Shown: positions 28,895 through 38,222 of the stretch, in pieces
Numbering within the stretch: position 1 is the first letter of the stretch
Layout of the letters: each line of letters starts with the position of its first letter
The notes under the pieces: model-generated
Seen by the model: the letters and a program-made list of their open reading frames with translations, nothing else
Database searches by the model: none
What the model was told of the DNA's origin: nothing
Translations under genes and position numbers: made by a program
Assembly (NCBI GenBank): GCA_035508495.1
Contig: DATJMX010000012.1
Location: 21,975-85,974 of the forward strand
Source: Candidatus Binataceae bacterium
GTDB taxonomy: Bacteria > Desulfobacterota > Binatia > Binatales > Binataceae
DNA: 64,000 bases
Direction of reading: 5' to 3'

Positions 28895-29335
28895 ATGTCG
28901 ATAATGTCTGAATTCAAGCAGTTCGCGATGCGCGGCAACGTGATCGATCTGGCCGTCGGCTTCGTCGTGGGCGGCGCCTTCGGCAAGATCGTGAGCTCGC
29001 TCACCGCGGATCTCATCATGCCGCCGATTGGACTGCTGCTCGGCAAGGTCGATTTCTCGGGATTGTTCATCAACCTGTCGGGCAAGCATTACGACACTCT
29101 CGCGCAGGCCAAGGCGGCGGGCGCGGCCACGCTCAACTACGGCGCGTTCATCAACACCGTGATCGATTTCCTGATCATCGCCTTCGCCGTGTTCCTGCTC
29201 GTGAAGTGGGTCAACCATCTGACCGGCGCTGACAAGGCCGCACCGACCACCAAGGAATGCCCGTTCTGCAAGAATGTGATTCCGCTCGCCGCCACCCGAT
29301 GCGGGCACTGCACGTCGGAGATGCAAGCCGCGTAA
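28895..29335 (+). CDS. mscL: Large-conductance mechanosensitive channel MscL with zinc-ribbon tail
   Basis: 146 residues. '[24 protein letters not shown]' (part TM1) and a second span near 85-105 are typical MscL. The C-terminus has an added zinc ribbon, CPFCKN...CGHC, found in some MscL proteins. ATG 28895 has GGGAGG upstream. It releases solutes on hypo-osmotic shock. It follows the AMP phosphorylase by about 100 bp. Confidence 0.96.
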   Translation: MSIMSEFKQFAMRGNVIDLAVGFVVGGAFGKIVSSLTADLIMPPIGLLLGKVDFSGLFINLSGKHYDTLAQAKAAGAATLNYGAFINTVIDFLIIAFAVFLLVKWVNHLTGADKAAPTTKECPFCKNVIPLAATRCGHCTSEMQAA

Positions 29336-29342
29336 TGTTCGA

Positions 29343-31004
29343 TCAGCGCAGCAGATTGCCCTTGTAGCAAATCGGAATCGCGGCGGGCGCTGCCGCGGCG
29401 ACTCGATCGGATTCCGCGGCAGTCGCGACGACTTCGTACGGCCGCATCATCTCGTTATCTTCATGCTCGAGGTTGTGGCAGTGCCACACGTAGCGGCCCG
29501 CGTAGCCCTCGAAGCGCACGATGATCCGCGTTACCGCACCGGATTCGGCGCGCACAGTGTCCTTCCAGCCGGCCTCATTGGGGGCAGGCGGCATCGGATC
29601 GCCCATGAAGCGCAGCGTATTCTTCAACTGATATTGAAATTTGTCGAAGCGGCGGCGGTCGAGCACCTGGAATCGCACCAGGTGCAGATGAATCGGATGC
29701 GGATCGTCAGTGGTGTTGATCAGGTTCCAGATTTCCACCGAATTGAGCAGCGGTTTTTCGGTGATCGGATCATGCCAGCGCGATCCATTGAGAAGCATGA
29801 TCATCGAATCGCCGAAACGGTCGCTCCATTCGTCGAGCGAGAGCATTCGATTTTTCCTGGCGAGCGATTCTTCCGTCCTGGGTACCGGGCGCAGCGCGCC
29901 GGGCAGCGGAGTCGAATCGGGCGCGCCGCTCTTCACGCGGAACTGCATCAGCGGTTGGTTCGAGTCGAAGAGGAAAATCTCCTGGCCGCGATACTTGGCG
30001 AAGTCGATCACAAGATCGGCGCGCTCCGCGGGCGCAATCAGGAGCTTAGGTAGCTGCACCGGGGCCGCCAGCAATCCCTGGTCGCTGCCGATCTGAATCA
30101 GCGGCTCCTTGTTTGAAAGCGCCAGATTGAAAAAGCGCGAGTTCGCGACATTCAAGAACCGAAATCGATACTTTCGCGGCTCGACGTCGAGATAAGGCCG
30201 AACCTTGCCGTTGACTAGTAATATGTCGCCGGAAAAATCCGCAATCCACGGCGCCCCGGGCTTTAGTGAATCCGGATAATATAATTGTCCCTTGGTGTCG
30301 AGCATCCGATCGCAAATGACTAATGGGATTTCATATTCCCCCCGCGGCAAATGCAATGAGTCCTCAAAGTCGTCGCGTATAATATATGCACCGGCTAATC
30401 CCGCGAATATATTCAGCCGATTGATGCCCATCGCATGGTCATGGTACCAGAGGACCGCCGCGTCCTGCTGATTCGGATAATGATAGACGGCGGATTTGCC
30501 CGATTCGTACCAGTCTTCCGGATAGCCATCGTTATGCGCGCGCACCTTCGCACCGTGGACGTGAACTACGGCCCGCACTTCAGGCTGGTCTCGTTCGGCG
30601 CCGTGGAGATGATAGTCAATCGGTAGGAAATGCCTGCGCGGCAGGTCGTTTGACCATTCCACGATCAGCGGAGATCCGGTTCGAGCCTCGATCGTGGGCC
30701 CGGGGAAGCTTGAATTGTAGCCCCACATCCGGGTGGGCGGGAGATCGCGATGCAATTGCATATCGAACTCACGCATCGAGACGCGGTAGAATGGTACCTC
30801 GCGATGCGAATCGGGATCGGGATCGGGACGAGTGCCAGTGCGGTGCGCGACGGGAGGCAGCGGCAGCGCGTCGACAAACGGTTTGAGCGACGCGCCATTG
30901 AATGCTGGCCGGACGCGAACCTGGTCTTGCGCTACCGTATGCAGCGCTGCAGCCGCAGTGAGTATTCCGGTTTTCTTCAGGAATTCGCGTCGATTCAGTC
31001 TCAC
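29343..31004 (-). CDS. Multicopper oxidase, CotA/bilirubin-oxidase-like, TAT-exported
   Basis: 553 residues from GTG 31004 (GAGG 5 nt upstream; GTG 31010 also possible). A twin-arginine signal 'LNRREFLKKTG' leads. All four copper motifs are seen: HVHG, WYHDHAM, HPIHLH and HCHNLEHED. The ending 'HEDNEMMRPYEV' fits CotA-type laccases. It would oxidise phenols, bilirubin-like compounds or metal ions in the periplasm with O2. It ends 8 bp from the convergent mscL stop. Confidence 0.93.
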   Translation of the reverse strand: MRLNRREFLKKTGILTAAAALHTVAQDQVRVRPAFNGASLKPFVDALPLPPVAHRTGTRPDPDPDSHREVPFYRVSMREFDMQLHRDLPPTRMWGYNSSFPGPTIEARTGSPLIVEWSNDLPRRHFLPIDYHLHGAERDQPEVRAVVHVHGAKVRAHNDGYPEDWYESGKSAVYHYPNQQDAAVLWYHDHAMGINRLNIFAGLAGAYIIRDDFEDSLHLPRGEYEIPLVICDRMLDTKGQLYYPDSLKPGAPWIADFSGDILLVNGKVRPYLDVEPRKYRFRFLNVANSRFFNLALSNKEPLIQIGSDQGLLAAPVQLPKLLIAPAERADLVIDFAKYRGQEIFLFDSNQPLMQFRVKSGAPDSTPLPGALRPVPRTEESLARKNRMLSLDEWSDRFGDSMIMLLNGSRWHDPITEKPLLNSVEIWNLINTTDDPHPIHLHLVRFQVLDRRRFDKFQYQLKNTLRFMGDPMPPAPNEAGWKDTVRAESGAVTRIIVRFEGYAGRYVWHCHNLEHEDNEMMRPYEVVATAAESDRVAAAAPAAIPICYKGNLLR

Positions 31005-31030
31005 GATCACCTCGGATCCTGTTTAACATA

Positions 31031-31062
31031 AAAAACGACGGGTGCCTCATCGGCACCCGTCG
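31031..31062 (-). terminator. Rho-independent terminator after the phosphoesterase gene
   Basis: CGACGGGTGCC (31036-31046) pairs with GGCACCCGTCG (31052-31062) around a 5-nt loop. On the minus strand it is followed by TTTTT. It lies 31 bp after the phosphoesterase stop and before the multicopper oxidase start, so the oxidase needs its own promoter. Confidence 0.88.
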
Positions 31063-31092
31063 GGTCAGGGCGATCTACCTAATCCAGCCTGA

Positions 31093-32763
31093 TTAGAACG
31101 TAACCTTAGGCGCGAAAAGTACCCGCTGGCCCGTGTTGGGATCAAGGAAAACCGGAAACAGCGAGCTCTTGCTGAAGTTCAGCATGTTGGTAATCGGCCC
31201 CGCAATCGCGTCGAACGAACCGCCGCCAAGACGCTCGCCCTTGAGCCAGTTGTCCTCGATGAAGCGAATCGTCGAGCTCTGATCGGTCAGCGTGTGATCG
31301 ACGAAATTCTGCTTGGCAAAGGGCGAGATCACCATGTACGGCAGACGCGGTCCGTAGCCGCAACGGCCCTGCGCATGGAGCGTGCTCGCACTCACACCCG
31401 GCAGCGCGCTGTTGGTGCCCTTGCCGCAGGCGCCCGGACCAGTCAGCGCATCAGCTTCGGTCGTCGACTGGTTGATGATCGGGCTCATCTGATGGTCGTA
31501 CCAACCGTCCGAATCGTCGTAATTGATGATTACCAGGGTCGAACTCCACTCTGGTCTTTGCTGGAGGAAGTTCAGCACGTTGACGACGAAGGTCTGTTCA
31601 TCGATCGGATCGGAATAGCCCGCGTGAGCATCCTGAAACCCGGGAGCCTTGAGAAAGCTGACCGCGGGAAAGTTGCCGGCCGAGACCGCCGTATAGAAAT
31701 CGTTGATGTCGTATTGATGATTTGCAGCATCACCATTACGGCCGATCATCGCGGTCGAAGTCGGACGCGTGTGATTGGGGTTCGCCGTCGTCGCGTAGTA
31801 CTGGAACGGCTGATGATGTGGGATGTAGTCGGCCTTGGTGGATCCTGTGATGGCCGATTTCGTGGTGCGCTTGCATCCGGTCGTGCCGTTGGGGTTTGTC
31901 AGGCTAAGGTTGAAGCCGCCTTCGAAGAACCCCCAGCTTACGTTGGCAGCGGTCAGAAGGTCGCCGATATTCTGCCCGCCCATCTTGAAGGTTTCGCCGC
32001 TCGTGGTCGAGCACATATCCCCGGCCGGGTCCGCGTCGCTGATGTCGGTAAGTCCACCGTTGCCGTCCCCGATTAATGCGCCGCTCGGATTAGTGTCATC
32101 GAAGGCGCCGTTGGTCTGCCCCGAAGCCAGGTTGAGCGCCCCCGGCGTTGAGGGCCCAAAGGTCGAACCATAAGAGTTGTCATTCAGCGCAAAGTTCTGA
32201 GCGTAGTTCCACAAAGCGGTAACCGTATTACCGTCGTAGTAGCCCATCGTGAGCGCTTTGGTGGTGGCCTGCGCCGGACTGCTCGGCGGGGGTCCAGGAA
32301 CGCCAACCGACAGCGGAAAGAGGTCCATCAGTCCATTGTCAAAGGCCATCTGCTCAGGGCCATAGTCGTGGTCCTGATCCGATGTCGCAGCCTGCGAGCG
32401 ATCGAGACGGAACGGATTGGCCGCCTCGCTGGTGATGCCACCCGACGTGACATTGTTGGCGGTGTTGGTGAAGTTCGGATTTTCGGTGACCAAGCCGAAC
32501 GTCAGACCATTGACGCTCGGCGTGCCCGGCAGCGCGTTGAATTTGGGCTCGCCACCGGGGTTGGTGGCAGCAGGGTAGGTCCCGAAATAGTGATCGAATG
32601 AAATGTTCTCGCCGAAAATCACCACCACGTGTTTGATCGGCGTCGCCGTGGCTGGTCCTGATCCGCCGCCCAACACGATAGGGCCGGCAAGCAGCGGCGC
32701 AGTTGTGAACGTTATCCCCGCGAGCGCACTGGTGGCGCACGCGAGCAGCTTTTTTGCTCGCAT
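31093..32763 (-). CDS. Secreted phosphoesterase (acid phosphatase/phospholipase C family)
   Basis: 556 residues from ATG 32763. A Sec signal peptide ends near 'APLLAGP'. The PF04185 phosphoesterase core is clear: 'VVVIFGENISFDHYFGTYP', 'FALNDNSYGSTFGPSTPG', 'VSFLKAPGFQDAHAGYSDP' and 'NYDDSDGWYDHQMSP'. These are metal-binding regions of AcpA and phosphatidylcholine-type phospholipases C. It acts outside the cytoplasm on phosphate esters. A strong terminator follows. Confidence 0.92.
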   Translation of the reverse strand: MRAKKLLACATSALAGITFTTAPLLAGPIVLGGGSGPATATPIKHVVVIFGENISFDHYFGTYPAATNPGGEPKFNALPGTPSVNGLTFGLVTENPNFTNTANNVTSGGITSEAANPFRLDRSQAATSDQDHDYGPEQMAFDNGLMDLFPLSVGVPGPPPSSPAQATTKALTMGYYDGNTVTALWNYAQNFALNDNSYGSTFGPSTPGALNLASGQTNGAFDDTNPSGALIGDGNGGLTDISDADPAGDMCSTTSGETFKMGGQNIGDLLTAANVSWGFFEGGFNLSLTNPNGTTGCKRTTKSAITGSTKADYIPHHQPFQYYATTANPNHTRPTSTAMIGRNGDAANHQYDINDFYTAVSAGNFPAVSFLKAPGFQDAHAGYSDPIDEQTFVVNVLNFLQQRPEWSSTLVIINYDDSDGWYDHQMSPIINQSTTEADALTGPGACGKGTNSALPGVSASTLHAQGRCGYGPRLPYMVISPFAKQNFVDHTLTDQSSTIRFIEDNWLKGERLGGGSFDAIAGPITNMLNFSKSSLFPVFLDPNTGQRVLFAPKVTF

Positions 32764-32990
32764 CCTCAAATTTCCTCCTCCCGATGTGGGTGCACGATCG
32801 CGTCGAGCGACCGAGCGCGCGCAATCTAACCCGCGCGAATGAAGGGTAGATGATTCGATATTTTCGCAACGCGGAAGTTTTTGTTACAGAATGTCGGGTT
32901 CTGAAGGCAGCGCATCGATTAGCGTATTCGAGGTAACGCGCTCGTTATCGATGATCGTTTGAGCGGCGCTTATCTCGGTGCCAGACTGGA

Positions 32991-33482
32991 ATGATGGCTG
33001 TGGATCTGACGGCGATCGATCACATCTATCTGTCAGTCTCGAATTTTGAGCGCTCGGAAAGATTCTACGACGCTGTGATGCAAGCGCTTGGTTTTCGCAA
33101 GAGCACGGCGCCGATCGCAAGCGAGCCGCACTGTCATTATTGCAACCGCGATTTTCAGATCACGATTCGACCGGCGCATATGATCGATCGCAATCATGAG
33201 CCATACGCGCCCGGGCTTCATCATCTTTGTATGCGCGCGGCGGATGACGCCGCGGTCGATGAAGCCGCGCGCGCTCTCAGTTTAATCGGAATCGCGATCG
33301 ACGGGCCTCGCCACTGCCCCGAGTACGCGCCCGACTACTACGCGGTGTTCTTCAACGATCCGGATGGAATCCGCCTCGAGGTCATGAATCATTTGGAACG
33401 GCGGCGCGTGATCCGCGCGCGCTGGGACGAACTCGAGGGTTTCGTCGATCCGCTCGGCCGCTTGTTGCGCAAGAAACCTTAG
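32991..33482 (+). CDS. VOC-family (glyoxalase/dioxygenase fold) protein
   Basis: 163 residues. 'IDHIYLSVSNFERSERFYD' gives the first metal His, 'GLHHLCMRA' the second, and 'DPDGIRLEVMNH' the Glu. This is a single VOC module pair. The substrate is unknown. Two ATGs in a row open the gene (32991 and 32994). Confidence 0.88.
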   Translation: MMAVDLTAIDHIYLSVSNFERSERFYDAVMQALGFRKSTAPIASEPHCHYCNRDFQITIRPAHMIDRNHEPYAPGLHHLCMRAADDAAVDEAARALSLIGIAIDGPRHCPEYAPDYYAVFFNDPDGIRLEVMNHLERRRVIRARWDELEGFVDPLGRLLRKKP

Positions 33483-33484
33483 AT

Positions 33485-34741
33485 TCAGCTCACGCCTGCG
33501 AGGTCGGCCATCGCATCGGCGGCGCGCTCGCAAATCTCGCTGAGCAGCTCGTCGCTGATCACGGTCGAGAGCGCAATCAAGCCGCGTGCGGCAAAGAACA
33601 ATCCGTGATTGAGCGCCGCCAGGTGAAAGTTCGCGATCGCGCGGCTATCCTCGCGCGCGATCGTGGCGGGCGGCGGCTCGCGCGTGAAGAAGATATTCGT
33701 CAGCGACCCGCACTGGCGCACCGAAAACGCCAGTTCCAGATCGCGCGCGATGCGAGCGAGCTCGGCCGCCAGCCGCTTCGCCTGCGCGTCCATTTTGTCG
33801 ATTCGCGCCTGCGTCAGTTCGCGCACGGATACCGCACCCGCGGCGCATGTCACCGGATTTCCGTTGAAGGTACCGGAATGGAACATTGCGCCCCGCTGGC
33901 TCGGGTCGAACGCCTTCATGATCTCCGCGCTGCCGCCGATCGCACCGACCGGAAATCCGCCGCCGATGATCTTGCCCATCATCGTGATGTCGGGGCGCAC
34001 GCCGAGCATCTTCTGCGCCCCGCCTTCATCGAGCCTGAGCGTGATCACTTCGTCGATCACGAATAGCGCGCCCGCTTTTCGCGTCGCATTCGCAACGCGC
34101 TCGAGGAATCCAGGCGGCGGTGTCACCACGCCCGCCGATCCCATCACCGGCTCGAGGAAGACCGCGGCAATCTCTTTGCCGCGCTCATCGAGCACGCGCT
34201 CAAATGACGATGCGTCGCCAAACTCGCCGAGCAGCGTCTCCTCGCCGTCATGGCCTGCCAGTCCCAACTCGAGGTCGTCGTAAGAGCCGTGGTAGCCGTA
34301 GCGCGCCATCACGATGAGCTTCCGGCCAGTGAGCCGGCGCGCGAGCTGTGCTGCGAGCATCCCAGCCTCGGAGCCAGAATTGCAAAACCGCACGCGCTCG
34401 ATCGACTCGACGCGCGAGCACAGAAGCTCGGCGAGCTCAATCGCGGCTTCCGATCGCGCCGGCCACGCCGTTCCGCCGCGCACCGTCTTCGTGACCGCCT
34501 CGACGATCGGCGGATACGCGTTGCCGTGCACGAGACTCGTGTAGTTGCCGATCAGATCGACGTAGCGATTGCCGTCGGCGTCCCACAGGAACGGACCTTC
34601 GCCGCGCAGCATCGTGAGCGGGTAGGGCCGATGAAACGTCGTCGTGCGAGTGTCGCCGCCCGGCATCACACGCTCGGCGCGTGCCGCGAGCGCCGCGGAC
34701 CTGGCGGTGGCGGCGCGAAATCGTTCCTCGATCGTGCTCAT
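33485..34741 (-). CDS. Class III aminotransferase, glutamate-1-semialdehyde aminomutase-like
   Basis: 418 residues, PLP enzyme. 'VMPGGDTRTTTFHRPYP' and 'CNSGSEAGMLAAQLAR' match the HemL-like branch, with 'FVIDEVITLRL' and the Lys of 'MMGKIIGGGFPVGAIGG' for PLP. It is probably not the haem pathway HemL, given its company (P450, methyltransferase, RidA). It is the last gene of a nine-gene minus-strand run. Confidence 0.88.
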   Translation of the reverse strand: MSTIEERFRAATARSAALAARAERVMPGGDTRTTTFHRPYPLTMLRGEGPFLWDADGNRYVDLIGNYTSLVHGNAYPPIVEAVTKTVRGGTAWPARSEAAIELAELLCSRVESIERVRFCNSGSEAGMLAAQLARRLTGRKLIVMARYGYHGSYDDLELGLAGHDGEETLLGEFGDASSFERVLDERGKEIAAVFLEPVMGSAGVVTPPPGFLERVANATRKAGALFVIDEVITLRLDEGGAQKMLGVRPDITMMGKIIGGGFPVGAIGGSAEIMKAFDPSQRGAMFHSGTFNGNPVTCAAGAVSVRELTQARIDKMDAQAKRLAAELARIARDLELAFSVRQCGSLTNIFFTREPPPATIAREDSRAIANFHLAALNHGLFFAARGLIALSTVISDELLSEICERAADAMADLAGVS

Positions 34742-34772
34742 GCCGCATTAGCCCGCATGATCGCGATCACAG

Positions 34773-35576
34773 TCAAGCGCGCCGCCGCGCAGCTCGTTTC
34801 GATGAACGCCTCTTCGCGGGTTGGGGCGGTGAAGGCTTCGGAACAAGCTCGTAGAGCGATACATGGAACTGCGACGACGCATCGAACGGCTCGCGATTCC
34901 ATCCGCCATAGCGCGCGCGCAGCCGCATCCCGGCGAGCCGTGCCATTAAATCCAGCTCGGCGGGCCAGGCGTAGCGAATTTCGATCGGATAAAGCTTCAC
35001 CCCCTGTTCGCTCAACGCCACGTGCACCGAGCGCGTGTGTTGCCGCGCGGCATCGTGCGTCGAAATCTCGAATCGTACGTCATCGGTTGACAGTTCGAGA
35101 GCGCCAACGCGCTGCCCGCGATCAAAGCGCGTGAGGTCGGGCACGAAGCCTTCGAGGACGAAAACGCCATCGTCGCTAAGATGACGCGCCACCCTTTCCA
35201 TGCATCGCACCTGCCGATCTTGTGTGAGCAGTGCGAAGAAAGGGTTGAACGCGACATAAATGAGGGAGAATTTGCCGCCGACTTTGACATCGGCGAAATC
35301 GCCAATCTCAACCGGGATGTCAGCGCCGCCGGGTTTTTCGCGCAGGCGCGCGACCATCTTCTCTGACGCGTCTATACCATGGACCTTCAACCCCCGCGCC
35401 GCGAGCGGCAGCGCGATTCTGCCCGTCCCGATGCCCAATTCGAGCACGCGCCGCCTGCCTGCGTGACCGGCGAGAAACTCGACGCAGGCATCGGTAAATT
35501 GCGTCACGCGAAATGTGAGACTGTCGTAAACGTCTGCGACTTTGTCGCCGTAAGTGGATGGTCCGAAGGTGTCCAT
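34773..35576 (-). CDS. Class I SAM-dependent methyltransferase
   Basis: 267 residues. SAM motif I 'VLELGIGTGRIALPLAARG', 'GIDASEKMV' and 'FSLIYVAFNPFFAL' are present. The C-terminus is basic ('KRRSSKRAARRRA'). It starts 51 bp after the P450 and ends 31 bp before the aminotransferase. The substrate is unknown; a small-molecule modifying step with the P450 is plausible. Confidence 0.85.
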   Translation of the reverse strand: MDTFGPSTYGDKVADVYDSLTFRVTQFTDACVEFLAGHAGRRRVLELGIGTGRIALPLAARGLKVHGIDASEKMVARLREKPGGADIPVEIGDFADVKVGGKFSLIYVAFNPFFALLTQDRQVRCMERVARHLSDDGVFVLEGFVPDLTRFDRGQRVGALELSTDDVRFEISTHDAARQHTRSVHVALSEQGVKLYPIEIRYAWPAELDLMARLAGMRLRARYGGWNREPFDASSQFHVSLYELVPKPSPPQPAKRRSSKRAARRRA

Positions 35577-35627
35577 CGGCGAAGGTCACCAAAGTGTCGC
35601 GATCAAGTCAACATCGAGAGGGCAGGA

Positions 35628-36815
35628 TCAGAATTCGACGGGGAGCGCGACAAGGCCGCGGAAGCGGCCCATCTTGTGCCATTTGAATTCGTTGGTCGCC
35701 AGCCGCAACGACGGCATTCGCTCCACCAGCGCTCCGACCGCGATCTGCGCTTCAAGACGCGCGACCGCCGAGCCTACGCAGAAGTGAATTCCGTGGCTGA
35801 AGCTCAGATGCTCGTTGTCGGCGCGCGTGATATCGAAGTGATCGGGCTCGGCAAATCGCGCAGGATCGCGATTGGCGGCGCCGAGCAGCACCGAGACGCG
35901 CTCGCCCGCTCGAATCGTGCGCCCGCCAACCTCGACATCCTCAAGCGCGATCTGCGGCGAAGGCGCCTGCGTCGGCGGATCGTAACGGAGCGTCTCTTCG
36001 ATCGTTCCCTCGATCAGAGCCGGATTCTCGCGCAGCCGCGCGAGTTGCGCGGAATTCCGCAGCAGCGCTAGTACAGCATTGCCGATCAGGTTGCGCGTCG
36101 TCGCATGACCGGCAGTGAACATCTGCTCGGCGATCGTTGCGGCTTCATCGTCGGAGACTCGGTTGGTTTCGAGCAGGGCGCTCAGGAAGTCGTTACCTGG
36201 ATGCGCGCGGCGATCGCGAACGAGGCCGTCCAGGTATTCGACGAATTCGCGCGCAGCCCGATCGCCCGCCGCGATCATCTCCGGCGTGCGTACAACGCCG
36301 CGCGCAAGCACGACGCCTTCGACGTACTCGCGCATCCGGATACGATCCGGCTGCGGCACCGCGAGCATCGTGCACATCGTTTCGGCAGGCAGTTCGTATG
36401 CGAAATCGGCGATCACATCCATGCGATGCGCGCCGGCGAGGTGATCCAGCAGCCGCGCGACGAGGGATTCGACTTCGGCACGCATTGGCTCGATAACCTG
36501 CGGCGCGAGCAGCTTGCCGAGCACGTTCTTGAGGGCGGTATGCCGCGGCGGATCGAGGAACGCAAGCTCGCCACTCTGCAGGCGCAGGATCGGGCCGTCG
36601 CCGAACTGTGCGCGCATTGCATCAAGGAGCTTTGCGCGGCTGAAGCGATGGTCGCGCAGGTAGGCGATCGCATCCGCGTAACGCGTCAGCACCCAGCCGT
36701 TCATGACGGGACTGAAATGTACGGGATCGTGCTCGCGCAGCGCGTGAAAATACGGATAAGGATCGGGATGTCCCGGCAGCGTGGGATCGGCGTCGTCGGG
36801 AAAGAAATCCGCCAT
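35628..36815 (-). CDS. Cytochrome P450
   Basis: 395 residues, bacterial soluble type. Haem-ligand motif 'FSHGIHFCVG', ExxR in 'ETLRYDPPTQ', and I-helix 'AGHATTRN'. The usual acid of the I-helix pair (AGHE/DTT) is Ala here, while the Thr is kept. This may change O2 activation. No ferredoxin or reductase gene is adjacent. It lies 11 bp after ridA, so co-expression is likely. Confidence 0.92.
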   Translation of the reverse strand: MADFFPDDADPTLPGHPDPYPYFHALREHDPVHFSPVMNGWVLTRYADAIAYLRDHRFSRAKLLDAMRAQFGDGPILRLQSGELAFLDPPRHTALKNVLGKLLAPQVIEPMRAEVESLVARLLDHLAGAHRMDVIADFAYELPAETMCTMLAVPQPDRIRMREYVEGVVLARGVVRTPEMIAAGDRAAREFVEYLDGLVRDRRAHPGNDFLSALLETNRVSDDEAATIAEQMFTAGHATTRNLIGNAVLALLRNSAQLARLRENPALIEGTIEETLRYDPPTQAPSPQIALEDVEVGGRTIRAGERVSVLLGAANRDPARFAEPDHFDITRADNEHLSFSHGIHFCVGSAVARLEAQIAVGALVERMPSLRLATNEFKWHKMGRFRGLVALPVEF

Positions 36816-36826
36816 CGAAGTCGCGA

Positions 36827-37228
36827 TTACTTGACGATCGCGATCGCTTCCATCTCGATTAACAATCCGTCAACGGCGAGCGCGCTGACTCCGACCATGG
36901 TCGAGGCCGGCGGACTTCCGCCCGCGGCGAGCTCGTTGCGCGCCGCCGCAAAGCCCGGGTAATCGGCCGGCTTGTAGTTGACGATATAAGTGTTGAGCTT
37001 GACGATATCGGCGGGTGTCGCGCCGGCGGCTTCCAGAGCCGCCTTTAGGTTAGTCACCACCTGGCGAGTCTGCGCGCCGAGGTCGCCCGCGCCAACCAGC
37101 TTGCCATCTTTGCCGAACGCGACCTGGCCCGAAATATACACGATGCGGCCGGGAGCATCGACGCTGACGACGTGGGTGTAGCCGCGCGGCGCCATCAGGG
37201 TATCAGGATTGATGTGCTTCTTTTCCAT
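36827..37228 (-). CDS. RidA family protein (enamine/imine deaminase-like)
   Basis: 133 residues from ATG 37228, with GGAG 7 nt upstream; a longer frame to 37261 overlaps the DUF190 gene. 'GQVAFGKDGKLVGAGDLGAQ' and 'GGSPPASTMVGVSALAVDG' are typical. RidA proteins hydrolyse reactive enamines made by PLP enzymes, which would suit the aminotransferase in the same run. Confidence 0.9.
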   Translation of the reverse strand: MEKKHINPDTLMAPRGYTHVVSVDAPGRIVYISGQVAFGKDGKLVGAGDLGAQTRQVVTNLKAALEAAGATPADIVKLNTYIVNYKPADYPGFAAARNELAAGGSPPASTMVGVSALAVDGLLIEMEAIAIVK

Positions 37229-37257
37229 CTTGGTCTCCGTCGAGGCGCGCGGCCGCG

Positions 37258-37605
37258 TCACGATTTTTTGTTGTGGCCGTAGTGCAGGACCTGCACCTTT
37301 TCGAGGGTGACGAGGCCCGAACCCATCATCGAGTCGAGCACCGGCAGAAACGCGTTGATCTTTTGCGGCGAGTCGGCGATCTCGATCACGATCGGCAAGT
37401 CGGTCGAGAGGCGCAGAATTTTTGCCGAATGAATCTGGCTATTGGCGCCGTAGCCCATCGGACCGCGCAGCACCGTCGCGCCGGCGAGTTTCAATTCGCG
37501 CGCCTTGAGCACGATCGCCTCGTAGAGCGGCCTGCTGCCGCTGCGCTCCGCTTCGCCGATATGAATTCTGAGTAATACCGCGTCTTCGAGTGGCTGCATC
37601 GTCAT
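37258..37605 (-). CDS. DUF190 domain protein
   Basis: 115 residues. 'LLRIHIGEAERSGSRPLYE' and 'GATVLRGPMGYGANSQIHS' match DUF190, a PII-like fold family often found next to crcB. The start overlaps the crcB stop by 4 bp (ATGA). It may regulate or sense for the fluoride channel; no proven role that I know of. Confidence 0.9.
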   Translation of the reverse strand: MTMQPLEDAVLLRIHIGEAERSGSRPLYEAIVLKARELKLAGATVLRGPMGYGANSQIHSAKILRLSTDLPIVIEIADSPQKINAFLPVLDSMMGSGLVTLEKVQVLHYGHNKKS

Positions 37606-37994
37606 GCCCCCTGGCTAAGCGCCGACGCGGCAACGTAGCCCGCCCACACCGCGATCATGCATAGCATCACCGACATTAACACGTTGGTGCCGGCCGCCAG
37701 CCATTGACCATCGTTGATCAGATTCAGCGTCTCGAGAGAGAAACTGGAGAAAGTCGTGTAACCGCCGCAGATTCCGACCATTACGAACTGGCGCGTATAT
37801 GCCGAGGCGAGCACGCGTCCATCGGGGCCGGTCAGGGTCGCGAAAAATCCGATGATGGCGGCGCCGGTAACGTTCACGAACATTGTGCCGTAGGGAAAGG
37901 TCGCGCCAGTCGCGCGCGCTACCAAACCGCTAAAGCCGAAGCGCGCCATCGAGCCGATTGCGCCGCCAATCGCAATTAACAGGTAGGAGAGCAT
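37602..37994 (-). CDS. crcB: Fluoride channel CrcB/Fluc
   Basis: 130 residues, four membrane spans. 'GGAIGSMARFGFSGL', 'GTMFVNVTGAAIIGFF' and 'GICGGYTTFSSFSLE' are the family motifs, including the Asn and Phe positions that line the fluoride path. It works as a dual-topology dimer in the inner membrane. No room for a fluoride riboswitch: the upstream lipoprotein gene ends 3 bp before its start. Confidence 0.95.
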   Translation of the reverse strand: MLSYLLIAIGGAIGSMARFGFSGLVARATGATFPYGTMFVNVTGAAIIGFFATLTGPDGRVLASAYTRQFVMVGICGGYTTFSSFSLETLNLINDGQWLAAGTNVLMSVMLCMIAVWAGYVAASALSQGA

Positions 37995-37997
37995 TGT

Positions 37998-38207
37998 TCA
38001 CTCGATGCTACTGTCAGGAACCTGCTGCTGCGACGATTTCTTCTGATTGTTGTCGGGCTGGGTCGATTGCGCTTCTGGCGTGCCCTTCTCTTCATACTTG
38101 TAACCCTGATAGGCGAGGCCGGGTATCATCAGCGCCGGACATCCGCTGCATCCGAGGCCGATCGCGGCGAAGGCCGCAACAACGAGTGATTTGTGCATCT
38201 TGGTCAT
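37998..38207 (-). CDS. Small lipoprotein-like protein, unknown function
   Basis: 69 residues. The signal peptide has Cys in 'GLGCSGCPALM', a rough lipobox, then a Gln/Ser-rich polar tail ('NNQKKSSQQQVPDSS'). ATG 38207 or 38198. It lies between lpxD (15 bp) and crcB (3 bp). No family recognised. Confidence 0.65.
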   Translation of the reverse strand: MTKMHKSLVVAAFAAIGLGCSGCPALMIPGLAYQGYKYEEKGTPEAQSTQPDNNQKKSSQQQVPDSSIE

Positions 38208-38222
38208 ACTGCGGTCTGATTT

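Noticed and set aside
37995..38060. Fluoride riboswitch before crcB
   Set aside because: Only 3 bp separate crcB from the upstream gene and no aptamer-like sequence was seen.
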